Shown piece after piece: positions 46,801-55,694 of a stretch of DNA of 64,000 nt; position 1 is the stretch's first letter; each line of letters starts with the position of its first letter. Below the pieces are notes generated by a model that saw nothing but the letters and a program-made list of their open reading frames with translations, was not told the origin of the DNA and ran no database searches. The DNA lies in contig PYIY01000029.1 in NCBI GenBank assembly GCA_003635195.1, positions 60,075-124,074 of the forward strand, read 5' to 3'. Source of the DNA: Candidatus Poribacteria bacterium. Its GTDB lineage: Bacteria > Poribacteria > WGA-4E > WGA-3G. The translations under genes were made by a program, and so were the position numbers.

Positions 46801-48546
46801 CTTAACATGATACACAACGGCATTCCCGTGGGCATCGGTTTCAAACCGAAAGGTTTTCCTGCCGAACCCGTGGCGTTCCATCTCATCGGCATAAAGTTTT
46901 TGGGTGTCCTTTATCAACCCATCTATTTTCGCATTGATGTCGGGTTGTGGTTGCCGGTCGCGGGGAAAGAAATAGATGAGTCGCACCGTAGGCTCCTTCT
47001 GGTCGATCAAGGTGTTCTCAAAACCGACATTCACCCCCACAACCTGTAGCAACGGGATATACCTGTAGATAGAGGCGGAGGTCAGTCGGTTACCGCGTAG
47101 ATCCAGTCCATAGCGATTCTTTGAACCTTTCAATTGGGTTAAACCTACCAACGGCGATATGTCCGAGATCCAATTGTTCCTGAGAGACAACATTATGAGT
47201 TGGGGCAATCTTGCCAGGGGCACCACATCTGAGATCCTATTGTCGTCAAGCACCAGAGTCGTCAGGCGGGGCAATCCTGCCAAGGGGGCTGTATCCGATA
47301 TAGCGTTGTTGGCAAATGACAGAAATGTGAGATTCGAGGCAAGCTGCAGCCCTGTAAGGTCGCGAATGTCCGCATCGTTCGCGGTAAGTCTCCGTAACTT
47401 GAGCATATCCGCCACGGTAAGCGTTTCACCGGGGGGTATCCTGAGGGTTTCCACTATCTTTGCCCGAAGGTTGGCATCTGGGACATATACAGGTTTGCTG
47501 CGAAGGACAGCCATCGCCGTAAACTCAACCGATTCCGAAATATGTGCGGCGGTCACACGAAGAGTCGTGCTGCCTATGGTGCGTCCCAATTTCAGACGTG
47601 CTGTCGCCTTACCCGTGGCATTCGTTCTGCGATCTGCTGCAGTGAGTGTGCCATCTCCCACAGTGATGCTAAACGTCACCGGCACACCTGAGAACGGCTT
47701 CCTCCACTGGTCCTGTACTTCCACGACAAAACGGAGGGGGAACGGCGAATCGACCATGCCTTGTTCCGTCGGATCTGATATTTTGACGAGGTGCCTCGGG
47801 ACGCGCTCATCAAATGTTATCTCAATTCCTTTCGCCTGTAGGGCAGGAATATGCGTGTTGATGGAAGCGTAATTCAGGGGATTCCCGCTAATATACAACC
47901 CAGTCAGTTTTTTGAGTTTTACGAGGGAGGATATGTCCGATATGTTATTGTCCCAAATCTGTAACCTTGTCAGTTGCTTGAGTTCAGCGAGCGGAGATAT
48001 ATCCCAGATGTTGTTATCGCTGATAGTCAGCGCAGTTAGATTTTTGAGTTCAACGAGGGCGGATATGTCTGATATGTTATTCTTCCATAAAGCCAATCTT
48101 GTCAGATTTTTGAGTTCAGCGAGCGGGGATATGTCCGAAATATGATTATCTGGAAGACTCAAATTAGTCAACTGTTTAAGGTCAGCGAGAGGGGATACGT
48201 CCGAGATGTTATTCAACCCAAGTAATAACTCGGTCAGTTGCGTCAAGCCTGCTAACGGAGAAATATCTGATATCGCATTCGTTTGAAGGTGCAGTCTCCT
48301 GAGGTTGCGGGCGTGTTCCAGACCGGTAAGGTTTTCTATCCCGCGCTCTTCAACCGTAAGACCTGTAAGATCCAATAGCGTGTGTGTCGTAATGGAATCG
48401 CCAATTATCTCCCGCACTGCCGTCGCCAAATTCGCATCGGGGATGGACACAACTTCGGGTTGATTCCGTTGGGCGTAGACAAAACTCGGAAGCAAAAGAC
48501 TGAACAGCACCGAAAAGACTGGAATAGATACGCGTTTGACTTGCAC
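43828..48546 (-). CDS. Giant secreted LRR protein with metalloprotease and dockerin-like domains
   Basis: A 1572-aa exported protein. Parts in order: signal peptide (1-25); internalin-like leucine-rich repeats (about 60-235); an invasin-type Ig domain (about 255-345); a second LRR block (about 350-490); a zinc-metalloprotease domain with HELGHAFGLEHGFHG (about 655-669); a third, long LRR block (about 860-1150); a domain similar to those that bind carbohydrate or cap surface proteins (about 1190-1380); two dockerin-like repeats (DVNNDGVVNIQDLV, DVNGDDVVNIQDLV); and a C-terminal NPFNPETWIPYQL-type domain that probably directs surface attachment. Tandem LRR units are very similar at DNA level, so copy number may vary. 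The LRR-protease-LRR order is uncommon. Confidence 0.88.
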   Translation of the reverse strand: MQVKRVSIPVFSVLFSLLLPSFVYAQRNQPEVVSIPDANLATAVREIIGDSITTHTLLDLTGLTVEERGIENLTGLEHARNLRRLHLQTNAISDISPLAGLTQLTELLLGLNNISDVSPLADLKQLTNLSLPDNHISDISPLAELKNLTRLALWKNNISDISALVELKNLTALTISDNNIWDISPLAELKQLTRLQIWDNNISDISSLVKLKKLTGLYISGNPLNYASINTHIPALQAKGIEITFDERVPRHLVKISDPTEQGMVDSPFPLRFVVEVQDQWRKPFSGVPVTFSITVGDGTLTAADRRTNATGKATARLKLGRTIGSTTLRVTAAHISESVEFTAMAVLRSKPVYVPDANLRAKIVETLRIPPGETLTVADMLKLRRLTANDADIRDLTGLQLASNLTFLSFANNAISDTAPLAGLPRLTTLVLDDNRISDVVPLARLPQLIMLSLRNNWISDISPLVGLTQLKGSKNRYGLDLRGNRLTSASIYRYIPLLQVVGVNVGFENTLIDQKEPTVRLIYFFPRDRQPQPDINAKIDGLIKDTQKLYADEMERHGFGRKTFRFETDAHGNAVVYHVKGRFMDQEYNDGKASVTADIHEQLGGSQIDFHVIDVSDYPPFRRLPAFASLFITSSISAGTFMPAFGSTFNASIAAHELGHAFGLEHGFHGTIMGYGRGDDRLSRCAAEWLDVNPHFNPDRAPQHGPTHDNTTIEMLPPSLVSPPNTIRLRFKITDPDGLHQVQLRTNGLFMACQNLNGKTNDTVDFTLPSLKRGTTIGEGLRVVGVSLMVADVHGFLEYSSFPIDIIRLLPPPQLVSIPDPNLAAAIRQKIGDSITTHTLLDLTQLSVPNSGITDLTGLEHAHSLTYLGLGGQGTAQGIANNNRVSNFSPLAGLTNLTLDISQSSLSDVAPLAGLTNLTKLILMNNHISDVAPLASLTNLTELVLSGNNISDVAPLAGLTNLTQLWLGGNNISDMLPLANLKSLTNLSLTVNNTSDVSFLANFKNLTELALTVNNTSDISPLASLTNLTELVLMSSNISDISPLASLTNLTQLHLTGNNISDVAPLANLKKLHWLDLTFNNISDVAPLAGLKNLTYLSLGSNNISDVAPLANLKNLTLLNLWGNNISDVSPLLAFGPGTASSRMELNLRGNPLSDASINTHIPALLATGMNVGYSRIAIASAQEIVDPPEKITGPWLWMIAPTDRNQGGAPSIDVDSLAAVSRGAITEAEVAANGANEGDRVGGFVWTPVQISPTEGNINECLNRIGMTTGDVNDHSAYALFSLPSNADRTGVRMLVGSDDAIKVWLNGKVVHKNAVNRPASDFQDTFQVDLKKGDNRLLVKVSERAGAWRMFIGIDRVESTPNPDITGDVNNDGVVNIQDLVSVASRLGHAGQNVADVNGDDVVNIQDLVLVAGALGDAAAAPSAWYAASAELPSRARIEQWLAAAYRVPRTDARLRQGIDWLERLLAALPPKETALLTNYPNPFNPETWIPYQLSEPTAVTVRIYSVKGSLVRTLVLGHQPAGMYHRKSRAAYWDGRNAQGEKVASGLYFFTLSAGDFTATRKMLIKK

Positions 48547-48558
48547 GTAAAATCTCCA

Positions 48559-48788
48559 CTAACGCAAACTTTCTAAAAAGAGTCTGCCGACATTGAGGTT
48601 ATATTCAAAATCTGTTGCCGACCAAGGACTATTGTAACCGATGATTGGCACATAACTTTCGTGCCGCGACCCGTGTGAACGCACGGCAATCGGCTCTACT
48701 GCCGCTTCCAACTCACCGAAAACAGTCGTTTCGTCCGCTAATACGAAGATGTCCCCGATCCGTTCAGGATGGAGTCGGAATCTACATA
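48559..48788 (-). pseudogene. C-terminal fragment of an alkaline-phosphatase-type phosphodiesterase
   Basis: The frame reads HPERIGDIFVLADETTVFGE, RSHGSRHESYVPIIGYNSPW and ends FLESLR. This matches the end of nucleotide pyrophosphatase/phosphodiesterase proteins of the alkaline phosphatase superfamily. The rest of the gene is replaced by the truncated WD40 duplicate. Confidence 0.6.
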
Positions 48789-49206
48789 CTGACCGTCGGG
48801 TGAAAATACAACACTCTCAGGACTCCAATATTTATCGTGGGTCAATGTGTGCTGAAGCGTCCACGTCTGTGTATCCCAGACATAGAAACTATTATCTCCA
48901 CCATGACTCGCGAGCTGCTTACCATCAGGCGAAAATACCACATCCGTAACCCATGCTTTTTGCCCTGTCAGCAGATCAAGTTCTTCACTGGTTTGAGCAT
49001 CATAAATCCAAACACCAATACTACTCGCCACGGCAAGTTGCTCACCATCAGGAGAATAGGATATAGCGTTGATCAGCCCCTTACCCAGTCGGGCTTTCGC
49101 ACTCTCGGGTAAATTCCATTGTGTAGATTGTTGGGAAATTGCTTGGATCGGGGTCAAAACGATCACAATGAGAGATGACAACGACACAATTTTGACGGAT
49201 ATACAT
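48789..49206 (-). pseudogene. Truncated duplicate of the WD40 gene
   Basis: The first 400 or so bases of the gene at 43.8 kb are repeated almost exactly, including the region upstream of the ATG. A 2-nt deletion in the signal-peptide codons (CTCTCTC to CTCTC) shifts the frame, and the sequence breaks inside a WD40 repeat at about 48789, joined to a phosphodiesterase fragment. As in the intact locus, it stands right after the gene for an LRR-dockerin protein. Confidence 0.8.
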
Positions 49207-49214
49207 AACAGCCC

Positions 49215-51314
49215 CTACTGATTGAAGGCGTTTGCTACAGCTACCAAATCCAAGACATTGACAACGCCATCCCCGTTCACATCTGGGACATTTTTACCGA
49301 ATCCACCGGCAACAGCAACTAAGTCCAGAATGTTCACAACACCATCCTCATTGACATCGTGTCTGTCGGTTGTTCTTTTTTGGTAGATTTCACCATCTAA
49401 GTCAGGTAAGATGTGAAGCGTATTTTTCAAACCGTTCTCTACACCCGTTGCCTGTTCTGGTAGTTGAATAGCTTGGGGAACACCACTGCGGTTATAGACT
49501 GCCCAGCCATTAGTGAACTCACGGATAAATACCCCCTCACGTTTTTGGTAGCGTTGGGCTTTTTCACCTATGGGTTGACCGAGATCTGCATCCCAGAAAT
49601 CGAACCAGTAATGTTCCTGCGGTTCGCCAATGGGTTGACCGCTATCGGGGTCCCAAAAACCATAGCGATGGGTTCGCTCCTTGGGGGCAGCATACAAATA
49701 GCCTCCATAAAAATGGATATAGCCATCGGAATGTGTGAGGCTGAGTGCTGTAAAGAGACGCATCCACCCCTGATTTACGGACGTGTCAGGTCTGGTATCT
49801 ACAACGCGCGTCGTGCGATAATTCAGCGTGGGGTCGGAGGTTTCGGTGGCGATACTCCATCCTTGGAGGCAGACGATCTGCGGCTCTCTGAGCGTGTTTT
49901 CTGCCCAAAGCATCGTGCTTTCAATCTGTCTGAGTCCCTGATATGTGTAGGCGCCGGCAAAATCCCGCACGGTTTCCATGAAAAGCCCGTTGATGTAAGG
50001 AGCGGCCCTGTGCGGTTTTGACCTATTCGCATTCACTAAGATAAGGAAATCTTCACCGACGGCCTCACGAATACGACGGACAATCACATCGCGGGCGCGT
50101 TGTTCGGCATCATGACTCCGATATCCGTCAAGCACGGTAGTGTGTTCCTGCCACCAATCCAAGAAAATGCCGTCAAACACGCCACATTGCGAGACCGCCC
50201 GCGCTTGGGAAACAATAATATCTTGCACCGCGGGATGCGTAAAATCGAGTAAGAACGTCCCGGGCCATCCTTCAACAGGCGTTCCTGTTGCATCCCTAAT
50301 CCAATACGGAGAATCTTTGGGAAAGAGTTTATTGACGGACGAATCCCGCATATGGACACTACCGTTAACGAAAATCAAGTTCGGGTTCACGGCAAGCAAT
50401 TCATGTTTTTGTTGAAGTGCTTGCTCTACCCCTCCCATCAGAGCGACGCCCTGATCAGTGTCTTGAAAATATATTTCAACACCCCAAGCACCACTGGTCA
50501 TTTTACCACCCCAAGCACCACTGATTAACAAATCGTGAGCAGCGATGCGTTCTTGGGGCGACCAAGACGGACGATTGCGTATATCATCCCACGGTTGGAA
50601 AGCAGAAGGGTAACGTCTGTTATGAACGCGTTCTTGAGTCGGCACCCCGTCGAACTCACAAATTTCATCAAACAAAAACTCGGTGAGCGATAGATGTTTC
50701 AGCCGACTGACATCTGTAATCGGGTTCTCCTGGATATGCAGGATTTCCAAGTTTGTCAAGTTCGCCAGCGGACGGATGTCTGTGATACGATTGCCCGTGA
50801 GCGACAAATCGGTGAGGTCGACGAGAGTTGCCAGCGGTGAAATATCTTGAATCTGATTGTAGTGAAGCCATAAATGCTCTAATCTTGTCAAGTTTGCAAG
50901 GGGTCGGATGTCTGAAATCTCGCATATGCCCAGGTTAAGTTGTTTTAGGTTCACTAAATTCGCCAGCGGAGACAGATCTGAGATCGGATTTACGTAAATC
51001 CACAGACCTTCTAAACCAATCAGCTCCCCTAATGGAGAAAGATCCTGAATCCTATTTTCACCGAGGTTTGCCCACTGCAGAGATGTCGCATGTTCCAATC
51101 CCGTGAGATCTGTGATGCCCCGCTTACGTCCCTCCAGCCCTGTCAGGCGTTTCATATCGGTTTTCCGCAGCGGTCTCTCCGCAGGCAAGGCGAGTTGATC
51201 CCGGACGGCTTGTCGTAAATTCGCGTCCGGCATCCACTCCTGTTGTGCGGATGCGATGCCGCAGAGAAGACTTACCACAATCACGATCCGCGTCCAAATC
51301 TTGTTTCCTAACAT
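49215..51314 (-). CDS. Secreted LRR protein with putative glycoside-hydrolase-like domain and dockerin-like repeats
   Basis: A 699-aa protein. The signal peptide (IVIVVSLLCGIASA) is followed by LRRs (about 30-225), then a TIM-barrel-like domain (about 245-560) with NPNLIFVNGSVHMRD, TFLLDFTHPAVQDII, GVFDGIFLDWWQEH and LILVNANRSK, the style of proteins annotated as putative glycoside hydrolases; FLDWW carries a candidate catalytic Asp. Two dockerin-like repeats end the protein (DVNEDGVVNILDLV, DVNGDGVVNVLDLV). ATG 51314 has TAGGAGA; the in-frame start at 51488 would bury the signal peptide. Substrate unknown. Confidence 0.8.
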   Translation of the reverse strand: MLGNKIWTRIVIVVSLLCGIASAQQEWMPDANLRQAVRDQLALPAERPLRKTDMKRLTGLEGRKRGITDLTGLEHATSLQWANLGENRIQDLSPLGELIGLEGLWIYVNPISDLSPLANLVNLKQLNLGICEISDIRPLANLTRLEHLWLHYNQIQDISPLATLVDLTDLSLTGNRITDIRPLANLTNLEILHIQENPITDVSRLKHLSLTEFLFDEICEFDGVPTQERVHNRRYPSAFQPWDDIRNRPSWSPQERIAAHDLLISGAWGGKMTSGAWGVEIYFQDTDQGVALMGGVEQALQQKHELLAVNPNLIFVNGSVHMRDSSVNKLFPKDSPYWIRDATGTPVEGWPGTFLLDFTHPAVQDIIVSQARAVSQCGVFDGIFLDWWQEHTTVLDGYRSHDAEQRARDVIVRRIREAVGEDFLILVNANRSKPHRAAPYINGLFMETVRDFAGAYTYQGLRQIESTMLWAENTLREPQIVCLQGWSIATETSDPTLNYRTTRVVDTRPDTSVNQGWMRLFTALSLTHSDGYIHFYGGYLYAAPKERTHRYGFWDPDSGQPIGEPQEHYWFDFWDADLGQPIGEKAQRYQKREGVFIREFTNGWAVYNRSGVPQAIQLPEQATGVENGLKNTLHILPDLDGEIYQKRTTDRHDVNEDGVVNILDLVAVAGGFGKNVPDVNGDGVVNVLDLVAVANAFNQ

Positions 51315-51560
51315 GTTCAAACTTCTCCTAAGACCCCGTTTACTTGCTATTCCCCTGGTGGCTGTTGTCAAAAATCGGGTGTAGACCACTGGGGCTTCGA
51401 CTACAAGGGGCTTGTAGGCGATCCTGTGCGTTTTTTTAACTGCGGGAGAAGGAAGGGGCGAAAGCACCCTCTCACGATGAGAGTTCAAGGGTGACTTTCG
51501 CTTTTTACGGAAAACCTAATGCCATAAACAATACTCAAAAATTGGAGGTGTTTTCTCATT

Positions 51561-52219
51561 TTATTCCCCTCCATGTGTATGTTGCCGTGCAGGTTTCACA
51601 GGTTGCTGGTGTGTCAAGGCTTTGTCCCTGTTACTCAAATCCACGCTTCTCGCCTCTAACGCCTCAAGTTGTGTAATAACAGCGAGTTTTTCTTCATCAC
51701 TAAGGTTTCTGAGGTACGCTGTATATGCCTCAATATCTCCCCCTTGCATAATCTGCATAAACTCTTGATGCTGTCGCTTTCGTTCTATGGTCAGTTCCTG
51801 CTCCTTTTTTCTGTGTTCCACATCCTTCACAAACCATGCGCCCTGACGCGCAGCATCTGCCAAGACTGCCTCGTGATCTTGACAGTCAGGATATTTCTTG
51901 TAGTGCCGAGCGACATACATATCTCGGACGCGGGCGTAGATGGCTTCCGGTGATGCAGTTCTCAAGTATTCCTGAACCTTCTCTGAAGTTTCTAAGGTTG
52001 GGTACGCCGCAACCACATCCCTTTGAAATACCGAAGCAACGCTGTCATCTTGCATAGGTAGGGTGACCGGTTCTAAACTTTCCACAGGTTCATGTTCGAT
52101 GGCTTCATACGGTTCTGCATGCCACTCGTCACCATGCCAGTGTCTACTCTCAAATGTAGTGCCTATCGCGACACCTATCAAAATAAGGACAACGGGGATT
52201 CAAATCTTTTTCTCTAACA
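51561..52219 (-). pseudogene. Membrane-anchored hypothetical protein with in-frame TGA
   Basis: ATG 52219, behind AAAAAGGAG, begins MLEKKI, then TGA, then IPVVLILIGVAIGTTFESRH and 190 further residues. If the TGA were TGG, the frame would give a neat N-terminal membrane anchor (MLEKKIWIPVVLILIGVAIG). The rest is hydrophilic with a coiled-coil-like stretch (EHRKKEQELTIERKRQHQEF). I read this as a nonsense mutation or a sequencing error. Function unknown; it follows a GspC-like gene. Confidence 0.6.
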
Positions 52220-52699
52220 TGGTTTTCAAACTCCTTTTTTCAGTTGAAAAAAAATGTTCCCGCAGACGTAATCGCACGGGGGCTTTGCCGTGGTGGTCGA
52301 GCGTTATCTGCTTGGCTTCAATCTTCATGATTGTGAATTCACCAAGGACATCCCCAACAACGACGGTCTGTTGTTCGCCAGTCGTCGTATTCTGGAGAAT
52401 CGCAGACGCTTTCGCAGGATCTTGGCGCGTGAGCGTGCCAATGAGTTTCAAGTGTGCCCCCGGTTTCGGCGTTGGGTTCAACACCGTTCCGAGTGGGGCA
52501 AACAAGTTATTTTTGATGATGGTCTGGTAGAAGTCTGCATGAATGGAATCCTCTAACACATTGCTTTGTGTCTTGGGTTCCGACGTGACGGTCTGTGGTT
52601 TGCTGTGGGGGGTGTCTCTGCTTGTAGGCGATAGATGTGAAATAGACACCCGAGTATAACAACGAGACTCAGACTCAAAACATAAGGGTGTAAAAGCAT
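52220..52699 (-). pseudogene. GspC/PulC-like periplasmic protein, frameshifted
   Basis: ATG 52699 (GGAG upstream) gives MLLHPYVLSLSLVVILGCLF, a membrane anchor, then QAETPP. At a C6 tract (about 52605) the frame must change to reach HSKPQTVTSEPKT and a domain (FYQTIIKNNLFAPLG...TTTGEQQTVVVGDVLGEFTI) like the type II secretion GspC homology region. Near the end, a T8 tract precedes an out-of-frame TGA that would be the natural stop. Two homopolymer shifts plus the TGA of the next gene suggest decay or read errors. No other secretion genes are near. Confidence 0.6.
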
Positions 52700-52757
52700 A
52701 TATAGGTTGACTCCTTATTTCTGTAGCATTGCCCTCTCCTTTTTATCTTTTCTCTCT

Positions 52758-52970
52758 CTAACTTCTCCGGTATTTGTAGCGACCGTGACCGACGCGAATC
52801 AAAAATCCTTCGTGAGACAAATCATTTATAGGCGTACTCACGTCTACGGGTTCTCTGCCATGTGCTTGGTGATATTTCACTTTTACCCAATCGGTCACTG
52901 TTGTCGTACGAAACACATCATCAGGGTGATCCCTGAAGAATTTCATGATTAACTCTCTAACTGTTGGCAT
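52758..52970 (-). CDS. Small winged-helix-like protein
   Basis: A 69-aa protein starting at ATG 52970, behind GGAGGG; a longer in-frame version has no such signal. PTVRELIMKFFRDHPDDVFR and TPINDLSHEGFLIRVGHGRY have the pattern of a winged helix ending in a basic wing. Probably a DNA-binding regulator. It follows a small unknown gene in the same direction. Confidence 0.6.
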   Translation of the reverse strand: MPTVRELIMKFFRDHPDDVFRTTTVTDWVKVKYHQAHGREPVDVSTPINDLSHEGFLIRVGHGRYKYRRS

Positions 52971-53010
52971 TTGAGTCCCTCCAGATTTGTGAACTTCACA
53001 ACGGCTAGGG

Positions 53011-53340
53011 TCAGACATTTGAATTGTAGTCGCGGACATCAAAGGTTTCGTTCCCCCTCTCAATCGTACCGACAAGCTCCTGTAGTGCGTCGGTCGCTTC
53101 TATAATTTCATAGAACGTAGATATAAGAACCGCCTCCCCTGTTCCCCCTCCACCTTCTTTCGGCTCACCGGTGGCTCGGAGTTCTATCGTATGAGGGTGC
53201 TTCTGTTCCTTTTCTTTACTACCATCATCGGCTGTATACCACTCTACCTCAGCGAAATTCGTAATGACAACACAATAATCGAAGTGTGTTGCCGAGTTTA
53301 TTGCCAGACCATCTTCTTTGATGATAATCGTATTTTCCAT
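53011..53340 (-). CDS. Hypothetical protein
   Basis: A 109-aa acidic protein; ATG 53340 follows AAAGGAG. Regions FDYCVVITNFAEVEWYT and EAVLISTFYEIIEATDALQE look folded, but I recognise no family. It is upstream of the small winged-helix gene and may form an operon with it. Confidence 0.45.
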   Translation of the reverse strand: MENTIIIKEDGLAINSATHFDYCVVITNFAEVEWYTADDGSKEKEQKHPHTIELRATGEPKEGGGGTGEAVLISTFYEIIEATDALQELVGTIERGNETFDVRDYNSNV

Positions 53341-53445
53341 TGTCAAAATCTCCTTTTTGTGAGGTTGTCAACGAGCATCTCTAAAACGTTTTGCTCGTGT
53401 ATGGTTGTTCACGATTTCCTCTCCTTTGCTTTATGAAATCTTGAG

Positions 53446-54361
53446 GATTTCCGCCGTCGTCGGTTCCTCTCGGAGCCTGGAGAGATCGTATCCGCGGAGT
53501 GCGAGTTCGAGAAAGAGCGTTTCGTCCGCGGTTTGCTTGAGTTCCCCGCCCAAAAACGCAACGGAACGTGACGAAATCATGTTAAAAATAGGTGTTTGAA
53601 TTGCATCTGAAAACCTCATGGTTATTTATGTCAATTTTTAATTATGACTCTATAAAAATATGAATGTCATAGATAACTAAAGATTATATAAAATTTTTCA
53701 GGTAAAAGCAAATTATATCTACAAAAATTGCCAATTTTCTTAAAGAATTAAAAAAATAACGCCTATATCTAACTCCAAAGGATTCTCGATTTTCATCCGA
53801 CGCGTAGTTGACACCCAGGTATTTTTGGGTCGTCGCGACGGACTTATGCCCCAACATCTCTTGGACGGCGAAAAAATCGCCGGTGCGATCGTAGAGACGT
53901 TGCGCGAAGCTTTTCCGTAAAGAGTGGGTGGCGAGGTGTCCGTTGAGCCCAGAGCCTCAAAAGCGGACCTGTAGCGCATTGTGCGCAGTCCTGCGGGACA
54001 TCCGTTGTGGGTTTCCCTGTCCATTTCTCGATGGGAAGAGGGGACGGTTTTTATGCGTGCAGTTGTAGTGTTCGTGGTGCCACGCAATAAGATCTGAGAT
54101 GGCGCGTCGACCATCGGAATTGACGGGAACGGCTCTTAACGGTTCACCACCTTTGACGATAGATCTGTCAAACAACAAATCGCTGACAGCGCGTCTATTT
54201 TGCCATACATCCGCGATCGTTAGGCTTAGCAGCTCACTGATGCAGCCGTCAGTGCCTACGCCGAGCATGAAGAGTCCACGGTTGCGGGATTCATGCGTAC
54301 CGGTGAAACATGCGGAGACTTGCAGGATTTCGGTGTTGTCTAACGGTCTTGTGCCTTCCAT
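53446..54361 (-). pseudogene. Broken integrase interrupted by repeat A
   Basis: This is a relative of the recombinase at 35.5 kb. Residues 1 to about 130 are open from 54361 (MEGTRPLDNTEILQVSACFT). The frame shifts near 53957, after which GLNGHLATHSLRKSFAQRLY and HKSVATTQKYLGVNYAS (H-x-x-R, H and Tyr) can be read. At about 53790 the gene is broken by DNA containing repeat A (53621-53718), and the tail FLGGELKQTADETLFLELAL resumes at 53431-53580. Nonfunctional. Confidence 0.82.
53621..53718 (+). repeat. MITE-like repeat A, copy 3, inside an integrase gene
   Basis: GTTATTTATGTC and GTCATAGATAAC ends plus the ATTTTTCAGGTAAAAGC flank match the other two copies. Integrase coding sequence lies on both sides, showing insertion. 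Confidence 0.75.
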
Positions 54362-54429
54362 CTGACGCGCCTTTCACTTCATATCAGGGAGAATTGGACT
54401 GAGTTTTTTACAGGAGAGAGCAGTTGGAA

Positions 54430-54650
54430 ATCAATCCTTTGATCACAATTTTACTCACCTTTTAGAACCTGAATCACAATTTTACTCACCTTTAATCACA
54501 AAAGTTCTCACCTTTCACACAATTTTACTCACCTTTAATCACAAAAGTTCTCACCTTTAAATCCGGGAATGTAGGTATGGCGTGGGAGGAGCGCACCCTT
54601 AAACAATTTAAAATATTTAAAAAATATATAGTTTAAACAACAATTGGGAC
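54430..54650. other. Second, diverged iteron origin
   Basis: Direct repeats of AATCACAATTTTACTCACC and AATCACAAAAGTTCTCACC, with cores at 54454, 54485, 54507, 54528 and 54550 (about 22-bp period), are followed by GTAGGTATGGCGTGGG, CACCCTTAAA and an AT-rich tract to about 54641. The downstream part matches origin 1 while the iterons differ, so each would need its own Rep. Confidence 0.8.
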
Positions 54651-54702
54651 AGAATCGCTTTTTGGGAAAACGAGGGCCTCCATTTTTGTTGTTTAAACAA
54701 TA

Positions 54703-55392
54703 AAAATATTTAAAGAATTAAAGAAAACGCGGCTATCTGGAAACCCACATCTGCTGCAAGGTTCAATTTATCGGTTCAAGGGTGCCGATTCTGAAGCGGA
54801 TCCATCGGATTTAGGTATCTATAACGATGAGGAACTGCCGGCACTTGCGAACACCTTAGTGCAAGCGGGTGTTGCGCGGCGAGAGGCAATCAAAATCGCG
54901 CACCAAGCGTGGGGCGTTGTAGAGGCGGAGGTTGTGATGGACGGCTATCGCGACTTTCAAGTGTATGTGGATGAGAAGATAGGACTCGCCCAACAGGCGA
55001 CGCATGTGCGGAATGTCGGCGGGTTTATCGTTCAAGCGATCCGAGAGAATTATCAGGATCCGGTATTCCAAGCGCGGCTCGAGGAGCGGAAAGAACAGGA
55101 GCGAGAAGCGATGCTCAACGCGCTGGCATCGGAGCTGTCGGAGAAAAGGAGCGCATTGCTCCGGCAGGCGGTTCGCACGCACCCCGAACTCCTGGAACGC
55201 GCCGCTGAGAGAATCCAATCCCGCTTCGCCCGTGAACGCTTGGCGCGCTACGATTCACTTCAAGCGGCGTACCGCGATGGCGGGATGGTGACCGCGGAAA
55301 TCAATGAGATCCTTGCGGAGGAGTTCTGTTCAGAGTTGCTCGCCCCGGTCTATGCGGCGTATGAAGCAGAGAAGAAACAGATACTCGAATAG
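54703..55392 (+). pseudogene. C-terminal fragment of a rep gene
   Basis: An open frame without a proper start encodes a protein homologous to the last third of Rep (36.7-38.1 kb): IVQAIRENYQDP, LLRQAVRTHPELLERAAERI and GGMVTAEINEILAEEFCSEL match closely. The winged-helix initiator part is absent. Its orientation relative to the iterons is opposite to that at origin 1, so an inversion or recombination removed the N-terminus. Confidence 0.82.
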
Positions 55393-55414
55393 CGGTCGGC
55401 AAGAGGAGACTCTC

Positions 55415-55647
55415 TTAACTGATGGCTAAATGCCATTCAGCGATCGGCGGTTTATCGTTACGCTTAAAAAATCCGTTCAACGCGTCCGCGAGTATCTAAG
55501 GATTCTGTTTTCCTCGCATAGGATTTTACCGCCGCCTGTGTTCACACCAAGCATGAACAGCCCGCGGTCACGTGCCTCAAACGTGCCGTCGAAGCAGGCG
55601 GAAACGAATCGGATTTCTGTGTTGTCAAGCGGTCTTGTGCCTTTCAT
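55415..55647 (-). pseudogene. Fused remnants of integrase and RHH partner genes
   Basis: From 55647 the frame reads MKGTRPLDNTEIRFVSACFD to LFMLGVNTGG, the start of the integrase family. At about 55529 it passes into KILCEENRI and, after a frame change, ILADALNGFFKRNDKPPIA, the C-terminus of the ParA-partner RHH family. A deletion has joined the two genes. Confidence 0.7.
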
Positions 55648-55694
55648 AATAATTTCGCTCTCTGTTCTCCGTTTAATCGAGATTAACCACGCGA

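Noticed and set aside
52190..52225. UGA read as tryptophan (recoded genetic code)
   Set aside because: TGA is used as the normal stop elsewhere in the window (for example csm4), and tryptophan is encoded by TGG throughout. A mutation or sequence error is more likely.
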